Assembly (NCBI GenBank): GCA_000687695.1
Contig: JHWZ01000015.1
Span: 1 to 64,000, forward strand
Direction: 5' to 3'
From: Lachnospiraceae bacterium P6B14
GTDB taxonomy: Bacteria; Bacillota; Clostridia; Lachnospirales; Lachnospiraceae
Length of the DNA: 64,000 nt
Each line of letters starts with the position of its first letter. Position 1 is the first letter of the stretch. Of this stretch, positions 26,501 through 34,683 are shown piece after piece. The notes beneath the pieces were generated by a model that did not search any database, was not told the DNA's origin, and was given only the letters and a program-made list of their open reading frames with translations. Both the position numbers and the translations under genes were made by a program.

Positions 26501-27283
26501 CTATTTTTCCTTTTTGTGACTTGCTATAACTGCTTTGATCTTTCCCAAGAGCTCTTCCCTTGATGTTGTCTTGAGAATGTACCCCGCCGGTCCCAGACTC
26601 ATTACTCGCTGCACGCTTTCCTTGGTTCCTACACCCGTCAAAAATACAACAGGGATATCTTTGACCTCATCTTCACTGCGGAGCATCTCCAGTACCTTTG
26701 GTCCGTCCACTACCGGCATCTCATAGTCAAGCAGGATGAGATCTACTTTATTCTTCATCAAAAATGTGATCGCCTGAGTTCCGTTAAGAACGATATTGGT
26801 CTGGTATTTATCTCCGATCCAGCCTCGAACGACCTTGGCGTATGCCGGATCATCATCCACGATAAGAATCCTCGATTGTCCGCCGTCATTTTCATCATCT
26901 ACAAGCTGATCGATCATATCACCGAGCTTATCCATATTGATCGGCAGATAAAAGCGATCAAAATCCGACAGATTTTTCTTCTTTCTGGTGATATCGACCA
27001 AAAAATCCTTCTCACCGATCAGGATCATCTTCTGACCGGTCACATCAACCTCATCGATAATCTCATTCAAAAGTGTCATGCTGTCAACATCGTCAGTGAT
27101 GGACTCGGACAAGTACAGCACGAAAAGATCGACCTTTCCCGCATGTCTGCTTATCTCTCGAATATCCGCCCCTATATTGGTAACCTTAAAATGCAGATCC
27201 TCGAGTTTATTTTTAATGCCTCTGAGCACTATACTCTGCTGGATCTCTATAACAACGAGATGCTTTCCTTCTCTATCAGTCAT
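26501..27283 (-). CDS. Response regulator with two receiver domains, no output domain
   Basis: A 260-residue protein. The C-terminal receiver (about 135-258) is complete: VDDDPAYAK, phosphoacceptor Asp186 in LLDYEMP, FLTGVG and ILKTTS. The N-terminal half (to about 120) has a receiver-like fold pattern (LVVIEI, VDLFVLYLSE, MILIGEKDF, FYLP) but no phosphoacceptor Asp. There is no DNA-binding or enzyme domain, so it acts through protein contacts, like CheY- or Spo0F-type shuttles. The ATG at 27283 is preferred (AAAGGGGAAGTAT); an ATG six codons earlier lacks a site. First gene of the three-gene phosphorelay operon. Confidence 0.85.
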   Translation of the reverse strand: MTDREGKHLVVIEIQQSIVLRGIKNKLEDLHFKVTNIGADIREISRHAGKVDLFVLYLSESITDDVDSMTLLNEIIDEVDVTGQKMILIGEKDFLVDITRKKKNLSDFDRFYLPINMDKLGDMIDQLVDDENDGGQSRILIVDDDPAYAKVVRGWIGDKYQTNIVLNGTQAITFLMKNKVDLILLDYEMPVVDGPKVLEMLRSEDEVKDIPVVFLTGVGTKESVQRVMSLGPAGYILKTTSREELLGKIKAVIASHKKEK

Positions 27284-27323
27284 ATACTTCCCCTTTCGCA
27301 TGTCTTTTCGCGTCGTACATTTT

Positions 27324-27353
27324 ATTATAACAAAAAAAGCCCCACTTTCGCAA
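27324..27353 (-). promoter_or_regulatory. Promoter of the phosphorelay operon
   Basis: TTGCGA (27353-27348), 18 bp, TATAAT (27329-27324). The -35 box lies in the terminator hairpin of ftsQ and the -10 box follows the T run. The distance to the start codon is about 40 bp. Confidence 0.55.
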
Positions 27354-27357
27354 GGCT
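27338..27357 (-). terminator. Terminator downstream of ftsQ
   Basis: AGCCTTGC and GTGGGGCT form a short stem with flanking A and T runs (AAAA...TTTTTTT), so it can act in both directions. It separates the ftsQ end from the signalling operon. Confidence 0.7.
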
Positions 27358-27376
27358 TTTTTGCGTTTCTTCTACA

Positions 27377-28099
27377 TTACTTACTGTCTTTTTTAAAAAT
27401 GATAGTCGATCCGGCCTTATAGTTTGTCATGTCAATGGTTCCCTTGTCTCCACTCCTCTTTGCGGTCTTCATTATATCAGGCAGTATCGATATAACCTCG
27501 TCGTAGTCACTTCTCCTGCCGAGTTTCACCGTTACCTTTCCGCTGTGCAGTTCCGCATGCCCCTCCGTATCAAAAACAGCTTTATCCCAGTCAATACTGT
27601 AATATGTGAGCCTGCTCGACATATTCAGCATCTGAGACAAAAGCTCCTCCCTGCCGGTAGACAAGGTCTGATACAGGGTAAAATCAGTGACATCATCCGT
27701 CTCAAAATAAGGGATATCCTTTATTTCTTCCTCTGTTGTTTTCAAAACCATCCCATCCTTGTCGAAATAGATAAAATGTCTTGAAAACTTGACTCCCGCA
27801 AGTATCTTCTTTTCAACAAGCTTTATGTGCAGCTCCCCGAACGACGGATAGCTGAGCTCCGCCTCTCTCACATAAGGCGGATCCTTTGTAAACCCAAGCG
27901 CATCGTAAATAAGGTTTGTCAGGACATTTTTCTGAAAAAACGATGTCTGATAGGTCTTTGCGACCTCATCCTCTTTAAAAAAAGTATTACCCTCGACAGT
28001 CACTGTTCTTATCTTGAACAAAAACCACAGCGAGATTAGCAATACCGCGACTATCGCTACTATAATGGGTATTTTATATCTAAGCTTCAATCCACGCAT
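27377..28099 (-). CDS. ftsQ: Cell division protein FtsQ/DivIB
   Basis: A 240-residue bitopic membrane protein: short basic N-terminus, one helix (IPIIVAIVAVLLISLWFLF) and an extracytoplasmic POTRA domain beginning IRTVTVEGNTFFKEDEV, the hallmark of FtsQ/DivIB. It bridges FtsL, FtsB and FtsW/PBP in the divisome. It lies 28 bp after ftsW in the division cluster; in most Firmicutes murG or murB would sit between. Sequence identity to known DivIB is low, so the call rests on topology, POTRA pattern and position. Confidence 0.85.
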   Translation of the reverse strand: MRGLKLRYKIPIIVAIVAVLLISLWFLFKIRTVTVEGNTFFKEDEVAKTYQTSFFQKNVLTNLIYDALGFTKDPPYVREAELSYPSFGELHIKLVEKKILAGVKFSRHFIYFDKDGMVLKTTEEEIKDIPYFETDDVTDFTLYQTLSTGREELLSQMLNMSSRLTYYSIDWDKAVFDTEGHAELHSGKVTVKLGRRSDYDEVISILPDIMKTAKRSGDKGTIDMTNYKAGSTIIFKKDSK

Positions 28100-28127
28100 T
28101 TTTACTCATTCCTCTACATCGAAGTGA

Positions 28128-29306
28128 TTATCTCGATTCGATTCCCGTCCTCGCCGATATACCGAGCACGATTCCGATTTCCGCCATCATAAAGATAACT
28201 GATGAACCTCCGTAGCTGATTAGCGGCAGGGGGATTCCCGTCGATGGGATCGTATTAGTCACGACCGCAATATTTATAAGCGCCTGCAACGCTATATGAA
28301 CAAGCACGCCAACACAGATAAGCGATGAAAAAAGATCCGGCGCGCGCATCGCGATCAGGTATATCCTCCAACAAAGCAGTATGAACATGAGGATGACCAG
28401 ACCCGCTCCCACGAGCCCCAGCTCCTCACATATTACCGAAAAGATCATGTCATTGTACGGCTCAGGCAAAAATCCGAGCTTCTGCATACTCTCGCCCAGC
28501 CCGGACCCGAATATACCACCCGACGCAATAGCGTACAGACCGTGAACGATCTGTGCTCCCTTCGGATGAGACTCGGGGTTTTTCCATATCTCGATACGCT
28601 CAGCTCTGAAGCCTTTTCCGAGATAGAATACGTACAGATATGCAAACAGTCCTCCTGCTCCGAAAAGAGCCATGTACGGCCATTTTTTCCTCGCAACGAT
28701 CACGCACGTGATCCATGCGGTGAAGAACATTACGATGGCGGAGCTTAAGTCCTCCTTCGCAACAAGTCCTAAAGGTATGGCGACCGGAAGAAAAATACGG
28801 AGCATCCTCTTCCACTCAACGAACTTTGGCGGGATTGAACACAGATAATATGCCACCAAAAGGATGACTGCCACCTTCGAAAACTCAGCCGGCTGGAATG
28901 ATATCGGTCCTATCTTAAGCCATCTGTTGGCTCCATTCAGGGCTCCCGACTGAAAAAGAACAAGCGCCTGTAAAGCAACCGCTATCAGAAACAGAACCTG
29001 TACAAGCCTGATCCTAAGCGCAGTAAACGGCTTGATGAAAAACCTGTAATTGAACTTGGTCGCAGCGAGCATAGCCACGCAACCGATCAAAACGTTTATC
29101 GCCTGACGCCTTAAGAAAAATGTCGAGTCGTCGTATTTGACCTGCGCGGAGTATGAGCTCGCGCTGTAGATCATGAGCATACCGAATCCGATGATGCAAA
29201 ACGTGATTAAAAGCAGACTATAATCAAAGCCACCGTAGGCAGCCTCTCTGCTCTTCTTTAGTCTCCTGTCGCGCCGCTCGCGACGCTCTTCACGTGTTGC
29301 TTCCAC
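28128..29306 (-). CDS. ftsW: Peptidoglycan polymerase FtsW
   Basis: A SEDS-family glycosyltransferase with about ten membrane helices that polymerises septal lipid II with its class B PBP partner. The family signatures are FDYSLLLITFCIIGFGMLMIYSASSY at the start (GMLMIYSAS), NGANRWLKIGPISFQPAEFSKVAVIL (key part RWLKIG..SFQPAE) and the C-terminal TNTIPSTGIPLPLISYGGSS (NxIPSTGIPLPLISYG). 392 residues. FtsW rather than RodA by position in the division cluster. The start is preceded by a GGAG-type site. The upstream gap to mraY holds two palindromic repeats, where murD is usually found. Confidence 0.95.
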   Translation of the reverse strand: MEATREERRERRDRRLKKSREAAYGGFDYSLLLITFCIIGFGMLMIYSASSYSAQVKYDDSTFFLRRQAINVLIGCVAMLAATKFNYRFFIKPFTALRIRLVQVLFLIAVALQALVLFQSGALNGANRWLKIGPISFQPAEFSKVAVILLVAYYLCSIPPKFVEWKRMLRIFLPVAIPLGLVAKEDLSSAIVMFFTAWITCVIVARKKWPYMALFGAGGLFAYLYVFYLGKGFRAERIEIWKNPESHPKGAQIVHGLYAIASGGIFGSGLGESMQKLGFLPEPYNDMIFSVICEELGLVGAGLVILMFILLCWRIYLIAMRAPDLFSSLICVGVLVHIALQALINIAVVTNTIPSTGIPLPLISYGGSSVIFMMAEIGIVLGISARTGIESR

Positions 29307-29339
29307 TTTTTTTCTCCTAAAGTATCAGTATAATGTCGA

Positions 29340-29413
29340 GATGTATAATATGCTTCTGCTCGGAGACGGGCCAAGTCTGTCAAGTCTCCTCGCAGGGCGC
29401 ATATCTATACATC
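29340..29413 (+). repeat. Dispersed palindromic repeat, copy 1
   Basis: Outer arms GATGTATAATATGC (29340-29353) and GCATATCTATACATC (29399-29413), inner arms CTGCTCGGAGAC and GTCTCCTCGCAG. Read on the plus strand it matches copies 2 and 3 read on the minus strand: each has TATGCTTC, GAGACG, AAGTCTC and GCGCATA in the same order. Confidence 0.75.
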
Positions 29414-29435
29414 TCTTGTCGTTTTAGTTCCGGAA

Positions 29436-29515
29436 CGAAAAGTATTATGCGCCCCGTGAAGAGACTTAGCGAACGCAGTTCGGTTCGTCTCTGAACGGAA
29501 GCATAATACTTTTCG
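29436..29515 (-). repeat. Dispersed palindromic repeat, copy 2
   Basis: Perfect 15-base outer arms CGAAAAGTATTATGC and GCATAATACTTTTCG with inner GAGAC/GTCTC and a small TTCG-type centre. It lies head to head with copy 1, 22 bp away, and ends 5 bp before the mraY stop. Confidence 0.8.
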
Positions 29516-29520
29516 GACAG

Positions 29521-30498
29521 TTAAAGCCCTGCCGGATGCGATAACAATGCGACGAAACACATGATCATCGTTATCACGGTAAACAAAGTATCGATCTGAA
29601 TCTCCGTCATGCCGCCCAACTCAAAGTGATGATGGATCGGTGCCATACGGAAAAGCCTCTTTCCATGAGTAAGCTTGAAACATCCCACCTGCAGCATTAC
29701 GGATATCGACTCAACGAGGTAGATAAAGCCTACAATGATGATCAGTAGCGGATCATACAAAAGAATACACATCGAAGATAGCCAACCACCGATAGCCAGC
29801 GACCCCGTATCTCCCATAAACACCTTCGCGGGATGCGAATTAAACAGCAAAAATCCCATGAGTCCGCCGAGCAAAAGTCCGCTCATCGGCTCCATACCCG
29901 GTGCAGCCTGGCGTGTTACCACGATAAAGAATAATGCCACTACACAGGTAACAGATGACACCAGTCCGTCAAGACCGTCCGTTAGGTTGGTTCCGTTGAC
30001 AGTTCCGAGTACCACGAAAAATACAAAGATACAAAACAGCCATGTAGGCATGGTAAAGCAATATTCGGTAAACGGAATATGCACGATGGCTTCTTTTTTC
30101 TCGACAAGGAAGAAATATACCAAAAAGCCTGATGTAAGCACGAACTGAAGTGCCATCTTCTGTATCACGGAAAGTCCGTCCGAGCTTTTTTTCACCACCT
30201 TGAGGAAATCATCGATACATCCGATGATACCGAAACCGATAGTCATCATAAGCACCGGGATTATTTCCGGACAGCTTCTGAGGTAAAACAGCGACGGTAC
30301 AAGGATTCCGATAAGGATCGCGATACCACCCATGGTAGGTGTTCCGTTCTTTTTCAGATGCGACTCAGGGCCATCCTCTCTCTCCGTCTGTCCGAACTTA
30401 AACCTGCGAAGTGCCGGTATCAGTGCCGGAAGTATCACGATCACTACCACAAGTGAAAGCAGTATCGGCAGTATCTCCCTGAAAAAATCGATATTCAT
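29521..30498 (-). CDS. mraY: Phospho-N-acetylmuramoyl-pentapeptide transferase
   Basis: MraY transfers phospho-MurNAc-pentapeptide to undecaprenyl phosphate, making lipid I. About ten membrane helices and the catalytic signatures are present: HLKKNGTPTMGGIAI, IDDFLK, NGTNLTDGLDGL, MGDTGSLAIGG and the histidine-rich PIHHHFELGG. The ATG at 30498 (GGAGG eight bases upstream) is chosen over a TTG five codons earlier; 325 residues. Cotranscribed with the PBP gene 40 bp upstream. murF and murE are absent before it, and murD is absent after it. Confidence 0.96.
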   Translation of the reverse strand: MNIDFFREILPILLSLVVVIVILPALIPALRRFKFGQTEREDGPESHLKKNGTPTMGGIAILIGILVPSLFYLRSCPEIIPVLMMTIGFGIIGCIDDFLKVVKKSSDGLSVIQKMALQFVLTSGFLVYFFLVEKKEAIVHIPFTEYCFTMPTWLFCIFVFFVVLGTVNGTNLTDGLDGLVSSVTCVVALFFIVVTRQAAPGMEPMSGLLLGGLMGFLLFNSHPAKVFMGDTGSLAIGGWLSSMCILLYDPLLIIIVGFIYLVESISVMLQVGCFKLTHGKRLFRMAPIHHHFELGGMTEIQIDTLFTVITMIMCFVALLSHPAGL

Positions 30499-30538
30499 TT
30501 CAATGACCTCCAATCACTTATTCTTTATTTCAGTTTAT

Positions 30539-32590
30539 TTATTCTTCATTCTGTTCCTGATCAGAATCATCCTGTTGTTCCTGCTCATCATCCTGACGCT
30601 CGGGCTCCTGTTCTTCTTCTTCCCTGTCAGGCTCTGCCTGTTCTTCTTCCTCTTCTCTCTGTGCTCGTTCGCGCTCTCTCTGAGCCTCCTCTGCAGCCTC
30701 TTCTGCCTCTTTTCTCTTTTTCTCGGCCTTGGCTTCAGCCACTGCTTTCTCGTCGGCATAGATCCCGATGAACGGCAATACCTTCTTCAACAGTCTGCTC
30801 GCAAACTGTGTCGCAAAGGTTGAATGAGCCTGATCCTCTACATTCGGCTCATCTACGATAACATAGATCGCCACTTGAGGATCTTCGATCGGAACCGCAC
30901 CGATAAACGATACCAAATAGTTTTTCAAAGCAAGGGGTCTCTTCTCGGCAGTTCCCGTTTTTCCACCGACACTGTATCCGATAACCTTTGCGGGCTGTGC
31001 AGTTCCATCTTCAACAGTCGCTTTCAAAAATTTTCTGATCTTAGCCGAGGTCTCCTCAGAAGTAGTATCCTTAACAACAGTAGGCTCAATCCTTTTAACC
31101 GGATCCCCCTCTGATGTCACGATTTCCTTTACAAGATGCGGCTGATAGTACTTTCCGCCGTTTATCAGTGAACAAAACGCGCCCATCATCTGAACCATGG
31201 TTACGGTCTGTGTCTGACCGAAGCTGGATGTTGCAAGCTCGACTGGATTGAGCTGTTCCTTTGGATGAATGATACCCGATGTCTCTCCCGGCAGATCTAT
31301 ACCGGTTCTCTGACCGAATCCGAAAAGCTTTGTATACTTTGAAAACTTTTCTCTGCCAAGCTTCGCGGCGATATCCATAAGGCCCACGTTACAGGACTCC
31401 ATAAGAATATGCTGAAGGTTCAAAAAGCCGTGACCGCTACGATTCGCACAGTGGATATCCGTTCCGGAGACTTTTTTTACACCAGTACAGTCTACGGAAA
31501 AATCCTCGTTTATAAGCGCCTCATCGAGTGCAGCCGCTATGGTAAACGGTTTGAACGTCGATCCCGGCTCATATGCAGAGCCGATACAGAAGTTCGCCCA
31601 CATATTCATCAGGTTTTCCTTCTTCTGATCCTCACTCATCTCATCTATCCTCTGTTGAGTATACATGGTCTTGAGTGTTCGGGGATCATTGAGGTCAAAG
31701 CTTGACTCTGAAGCCATGGCGATGATCTCGCCGTTATTCGGGTTCATCAGCATCACGCCGACGTGCTTCGCGGGGCCTGCTCCTGACTTTTTTTGGAACC
31801 ATTTTATCTGTTGCTCCACGACCTCCTGCACGTGTGCATCGATAGTGAGAACAACATTATTTCCGTCCTTTGCATTTTTGATGGTACGCTGAAGGTTCAT
31901 GTTCGAGTCAAAGTATCCGTACTCACGTCCCGTAGAACCGTTCAACTCATCGTTATAGTACTCCTCGATCCCGTAGGTACCGGATTCATCACTTCCCATG
32001 AATCCGATAATATTGCAGCCTACACTGTTTAACGGATATGATCTCGAATATGTCTCCTCGAACCAAAGTCCATCGATAAGCTCATCCTTCGACATTTTTT
32101 CACGGAAGGCCTCTACCTGCTCATCAGTCAGCTCCTTCAGATCATCGACATGCTCATACATCGAGTTTGGCTTTGATGAGATTATATCCTCTAACTTGTC
32201 TCTGGAAATATCAAAGTTCGACGCCAGCGCATCAACCGTTCTCATGTGCATCTGATCGTTGTTGTTCAGCGTTCTGGGCTCAAGGATAAGGTTATAGCGT
32301 CTTAACGAGATCGCCATGGTCGTACCGTTTCTGTCCTTAATAGCGCCTCTTTGGAAGTTTAGAACGGAGTTTGTGTATGACTGCTGTGCAAGCGCAGCTT
32401 TTCTGAAACGGTTGCCGTCGTTTTTATCGAGCAAAAATATCTGAATCAAAAGTCCCACGAAACCAATAAAAAAGAGTGCAAAAAAAACGAAAAGAGTACC
32501 TCTCATTCTCCTTGTAAATCGTTTTATTTTGCCTCTTTTAGGTCTGCGAAACTGAGCATTTCGCGATTCATATTGCTGTCTGCTACTCAT
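30539..32590 (-). CDS. Class B penicillin-binding protein (FtsI/Pbp2B-like)
   Basis: Septal transpeptidase partner of FtsW. One N-terminal helix (GTLFVFFALFFIGFVGLLIQIFLL) is followed by a dimerisation domain and the transpeptidase domain with SxxK GSTFKPFTI, SxN SCNVG and KTG GGKTGTAEK. No PASTA domains are visible. A tail of about 70 residues rich in Glu, Gln, Arg and Asp follows the catalytic domain (about 612-683); this is unusual for an extracytoplasmic end. 683 residues. The ribosome binding site is weak and distant. It sits between ftsL and mraY, consistent with ftsI; pbpB would be the Bacillus name. Confidence 0.9.
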   Translation of the reverse strand: MSSRQQYESRNAQFRRPKRGKIKRFTRRMRGTLFVFFALFFIGFVGLLIQIFLLDKNDGNRFRKAALAQQSYTNSVLNFQRGAIKDRNGTTMAISLRRYNLILEPRTLNNNDQMHMRTVDALASNFDISRDKLEDIISSKPNSMYEHVDDLKELTDEQVEAFREKMSKDELIDGLWFEETYSRSYPLNSVGCNIIGFMGSDESGTYGIEEYYNDELNGSTGREYGYFDSNMNLQRTIKNAKDGNNVVLTIDAHVQEVVEQQIKWFQKKSGAGPAKHVGVMLMNPNNGEIIAMASESSFDLNDPRTLKTMYTQQRIDEMSEDQKKENLMNMWANFCIGSAYEPGSTFKPFTIAAALDEALINEDFSVDCTGVKKVSGTDIHCANRSGHGFLNLQHILMESCNVGLMDIAAKLGREKFSKYTKLFGFGQRTGIDLPGETSGIIHPKEQLNPVELATSSFGQTQTVTMVQMMGAFCSLINGGKYYQPHLVKEIVTSEGDPVKRIEPTVVKDTTSEETSAKIRKFLKATVEDGTAQPAKVIGYSVGGKTGTAEKRPLALKNYLVSFIGAVPIEDPQVAIYVIVDEPNVEDQAHSTFATQFASRLLKKVLPFIGIYADEKAVAEAKAEKKRKEAEEAAEEAQRERERAQREEEEEQAEPDREEEEQEPERQDDEQEQQDDSDQEQNEE

Positions 32591-32602
32591 ACCAAACCGG
32601 GG

Positions 32603-33073
32603 TTACATCTCCGGGATCTCTCCATAGCAACGGATTTCCGCGCTTTTTTTCTTTGTGTAGGTGACGATGTTTGACTTCCTGATAGGCTTCATACCGAGCT
32701 TCGTCGCCTTTTTATAGATCTTCTTTAAGTTTACCCCATCCTCCATCTGTTCTGCGAGTGCATCGTTGGATTTTTCGAGCTCCACGACCTCACGTTGTAA
32801 TTTTATCACATTTTTGGATAAATAGGTAGACTGAAAATTTAAATTTAAGTAAATAATTCCAACAAACATTACCGCAAGGAATGTGAACACTATTACACCA
32901 ATCGAGAAAATGTCGACTTTTCGGTGTGTAGACGGCTCTTCGATTGCTATCGGCTCACGATTTATCCTGCGTCCCGGATTCTGAACATAATCAGGTGCCG
33001 CATCTATCGCTCTGGCCGCTGTTCCAAACTGATAAAACTGTGCTCTTTCGTTAAAGTTCCTTCTTTCGCTCAT
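32603..33073 (-). CDS. ftsL: FtsL-like division protein
   Basis: A 156-residue bitopic protein: cytoplasmic N-terminus of about 55 residues, one membrane helix (IFSIGVIVFTFLAVMFVGIIYLNL) and an extracytoplasmic coiled coil (LQREVVELEKSNDALAEQME) with a short tail. Topology and the place between rsmH and the PBP gene identify it as FtsL; sequence alone would be weak. Its ATG follows the rsmH stop codon with no gap, so translation is coupled. Confidence 0.8.
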   Translation of the reverse strand: MSERRNFNERAQFYQFGTAARAIDAAPDYVQNPGRRINREPIAIEEPSTHRKVDIFSIGVIVFTFLAVMFVGIIYLNLNFQSTYLSKNVIKLQREVVELEKSNDALAEQMEDGVNLKKIYKKATKLGMKPIRKSNIVTYTKKKSAEIRCYGEIPEM

Positions 33074-34009
33074 CTACATCTCCTTGATAAATACTCTCAG
33101 CTTCGCGCTCCGCGCTCTTTTGTTTCTTGCAACCTCATCCTCAGTTGGGATGATCGGCTTGTGTGGCTTCATCTTCCCTAACGGTTTTCTTCCGCATGTA
33201 CATACCGGAAAGTTCGGTGGACATATACATGGGTTTTCCGCTTTCAAAAATGCCTGCTTCACGATTCTGTCTTCCAGCGAGTGAAACGTGATAATACACA
33301 ACCTTCCGCCGGGCTTCAGACTCCCTATCATGTCATCAAGACTCTCTGTGAGCACCTCGAGTTCATGATTGCACTCAATCCTCAGTGCCTGGAAGGTTTT
33401 TCTCGCGGGATGACCTTTTTTGTTTTTCTCACGTTCCGGCATCGAGCTTCTGATGATGTCCACCAGCTCACCGGTCGTTTTGATTTCCTTGGTTTCCCGA
33501 GTCCTTACTATCCTTGCAGCTATGGATCCTGCATATTTTTCTTCACCGTATTCCCTCAGAATACGTTTAAGATCTTCTTCGGTGTAGGTATTTATGATAT
33601 CTGCTGCGGTTAAGGTCTGATCCGCGTCCATCCTCATATCGAGCGGTGTATCCTCTTTGTAAGAAAACCCTCTCTCCGGATCGTCGAACTGGTGGGACGA
33701 TACTCCCAAGTCCAACAGGATCCCATCGACCTCATCCACCTGCAGATCATCAAGCACCTGCCTCATGTTTCTGAAATTACTCTTTACTATGGTCACGCGG
33801 CTGTCATTACCAAGTCTGGCTCCTGCCGCTCTTATTGCCTCTTCATCCTGATCAATGCCGATCAGGCGCCCGTCATTCCCCAGCATGTCGAGGATTGCCG
33901 AAGAATGACCGGCCCCTCCCAGCGTTCCATCCACATATATGCCACCCTTCCGAATGGCAAGCTGCTCGATGGTTTCACCAAGCAGAACGGATTCATGTTT
34001 GAACTCCAC
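33074..34009 (-). CDS. rsmH: 16S rRNA (cytosine1402-N4)-methyltransferase
   Basis: RsmH (MraW) methylates C1402 in the ribosomal P site. The 311-residue protein has [13 protein letters not shown] at the start, SAM-binding [58 protein letters not shown] and the [11 protein letters not shown] motif, all typical. The start codon is GTG at 34009, behind AAGGAGAACATA. It is second in the cluster after mraZ, 10 bp away. Confidence 0.97.
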   Translation of the reverse strand: MEFKHESVLLGETIEQLAIRKGGIYVDGTLGGAGHSSAILDMLGNDGRLIGIDQDEEAIRAAGARLGNDSRVTIVKSNFRNMRQVLDDLQVDEVDGILLDLGVSSHQFDDPERGFSYKEDTPLDMRMDADQTLTAADIINTYTEEDLKRILREYGEEKYAGSIAARIVRTRETKEIKTTGELVDIIRSSMPEREKNKKGHPARKTFQALRIECNHELEVLTESLDDMIGSLKPGGRLCIITFHSLEDRIVKQAFLKAENPCICPPNFPVCTCGRKPLGKMKPHKPIIPTEDEVARNKRARSAKLRVFIKEM

Positions 34010-34019
34010 TATGTTCTCC

Positions 34020-34448
34020 TTAGAAGCTGAGACCGAACTCTGACATATGGTCAGCTATCTCATCTATATCAGCGATATCATCGCCACTGTCATATCTTTC
34101 CTTACTCCACAGCTCAACCTTTCCGAGGACACCGATAAATACGATATCCTTGTCAATACCGACTCTCTCCCGAAGGCTCGCCGGGATCAGTGTCCTGCCC
34201 TGCTTGTCGCAATCACAGGTCGCTGCATTTGCCATGAAGGTTCTTTGAAGCGCTCTGGCTTCCTTTGTTCCGGGAAGCTCTTTGAGCTTAGTGAGAAAAA
34301 CCTCCCACTCATCCATTGGGTAAGCATACAGGCAACCATCAAGTCCGACCGTAACAACAAAGGACTCGCCCAAGCCATCCCTGAGCTTGGCCGGGATGAT
34401 CACGCGCCCCTTCGCATCTATGCCGTGTTCGTAGGTTCCCATGAACAT
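34020..34448 (-). CDS. mraZ: Transcriptional regulator MraZ
   Basis: First gene of the division cluster. The 142-residue protein is a SpoVT/AbrB-like dimer with two repeats: [23 protein letters not shown] (key DxKGRVxxPxKLR) and [19 protein letters not shown] (DKQGRxxxPxxLR). MraZ represses this operon in other bacteria by binding spaced direct repeats upstream; three such repeats lie at 34489-34518. The start follows GAGGTAGTAAGC. Confidence 0.96.
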   Translation of the reverse strand: MFMGTYEHGIDAKGRVIIPAKLRDGLGESFVVTVGLDGCLYAYPMDEWEVFLTKLKELPGTKEARALQRTFMANAATCDCDKQGRTLIPASLRERVGIDKDIVFIGVLGKVELWSKERYDSGDDIADIDEIADHMSEFGLSF

Positions 34449-34488
34449 GCTTACTACCTCGTCATTTGTTTACACTAGTATCCTTATA

Positions 34489-34539
34489 ACTCTCCACTCT
34501 CCACCACTTTTCACCACTATGGTTACATTTTACTCCACT
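34489..34539 (-). promoter_or_regulatory. MraZ-box repeats upstream of mraZ
   Basis: On the minus strand AGTGGTGAAA, AGTGGTGGAG and AGTGGAGAGT are consecutive 10-bp direct repeats (34518-34489), with another AGTGGAGT about 21 bp upstream (to 34539). MraZ in other species binds GTGGN-like repeats with 10 bp period, so this fits autoregulation of the cluster. Confidence 0.7.
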
Positions 34540-34585
34540 TTCATGGAAAATGCAAGCATTTTTTCAAAAAAAATCAATTAAAAAA

Positions 34586-34612
34586 AGCCCGGAAACATCG
34601 AATTTCCGAGCT
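34586..34612 (-). terminator. Terminator of lgt
   Basis: AGCTCGGAAA and TTTCCGGGCT form a stem on the minus strand with a 7-base loop, followed by a run of T. It separates lgt from the mraZ promoter region. Confidence 0.75.
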
Positions 34613-34683
34613 TTCGCAATATATTATGCAATAATAATGTCAAGCCACAATATATGGTGTTTTGTTTCAAGAAAATCAGAGGA

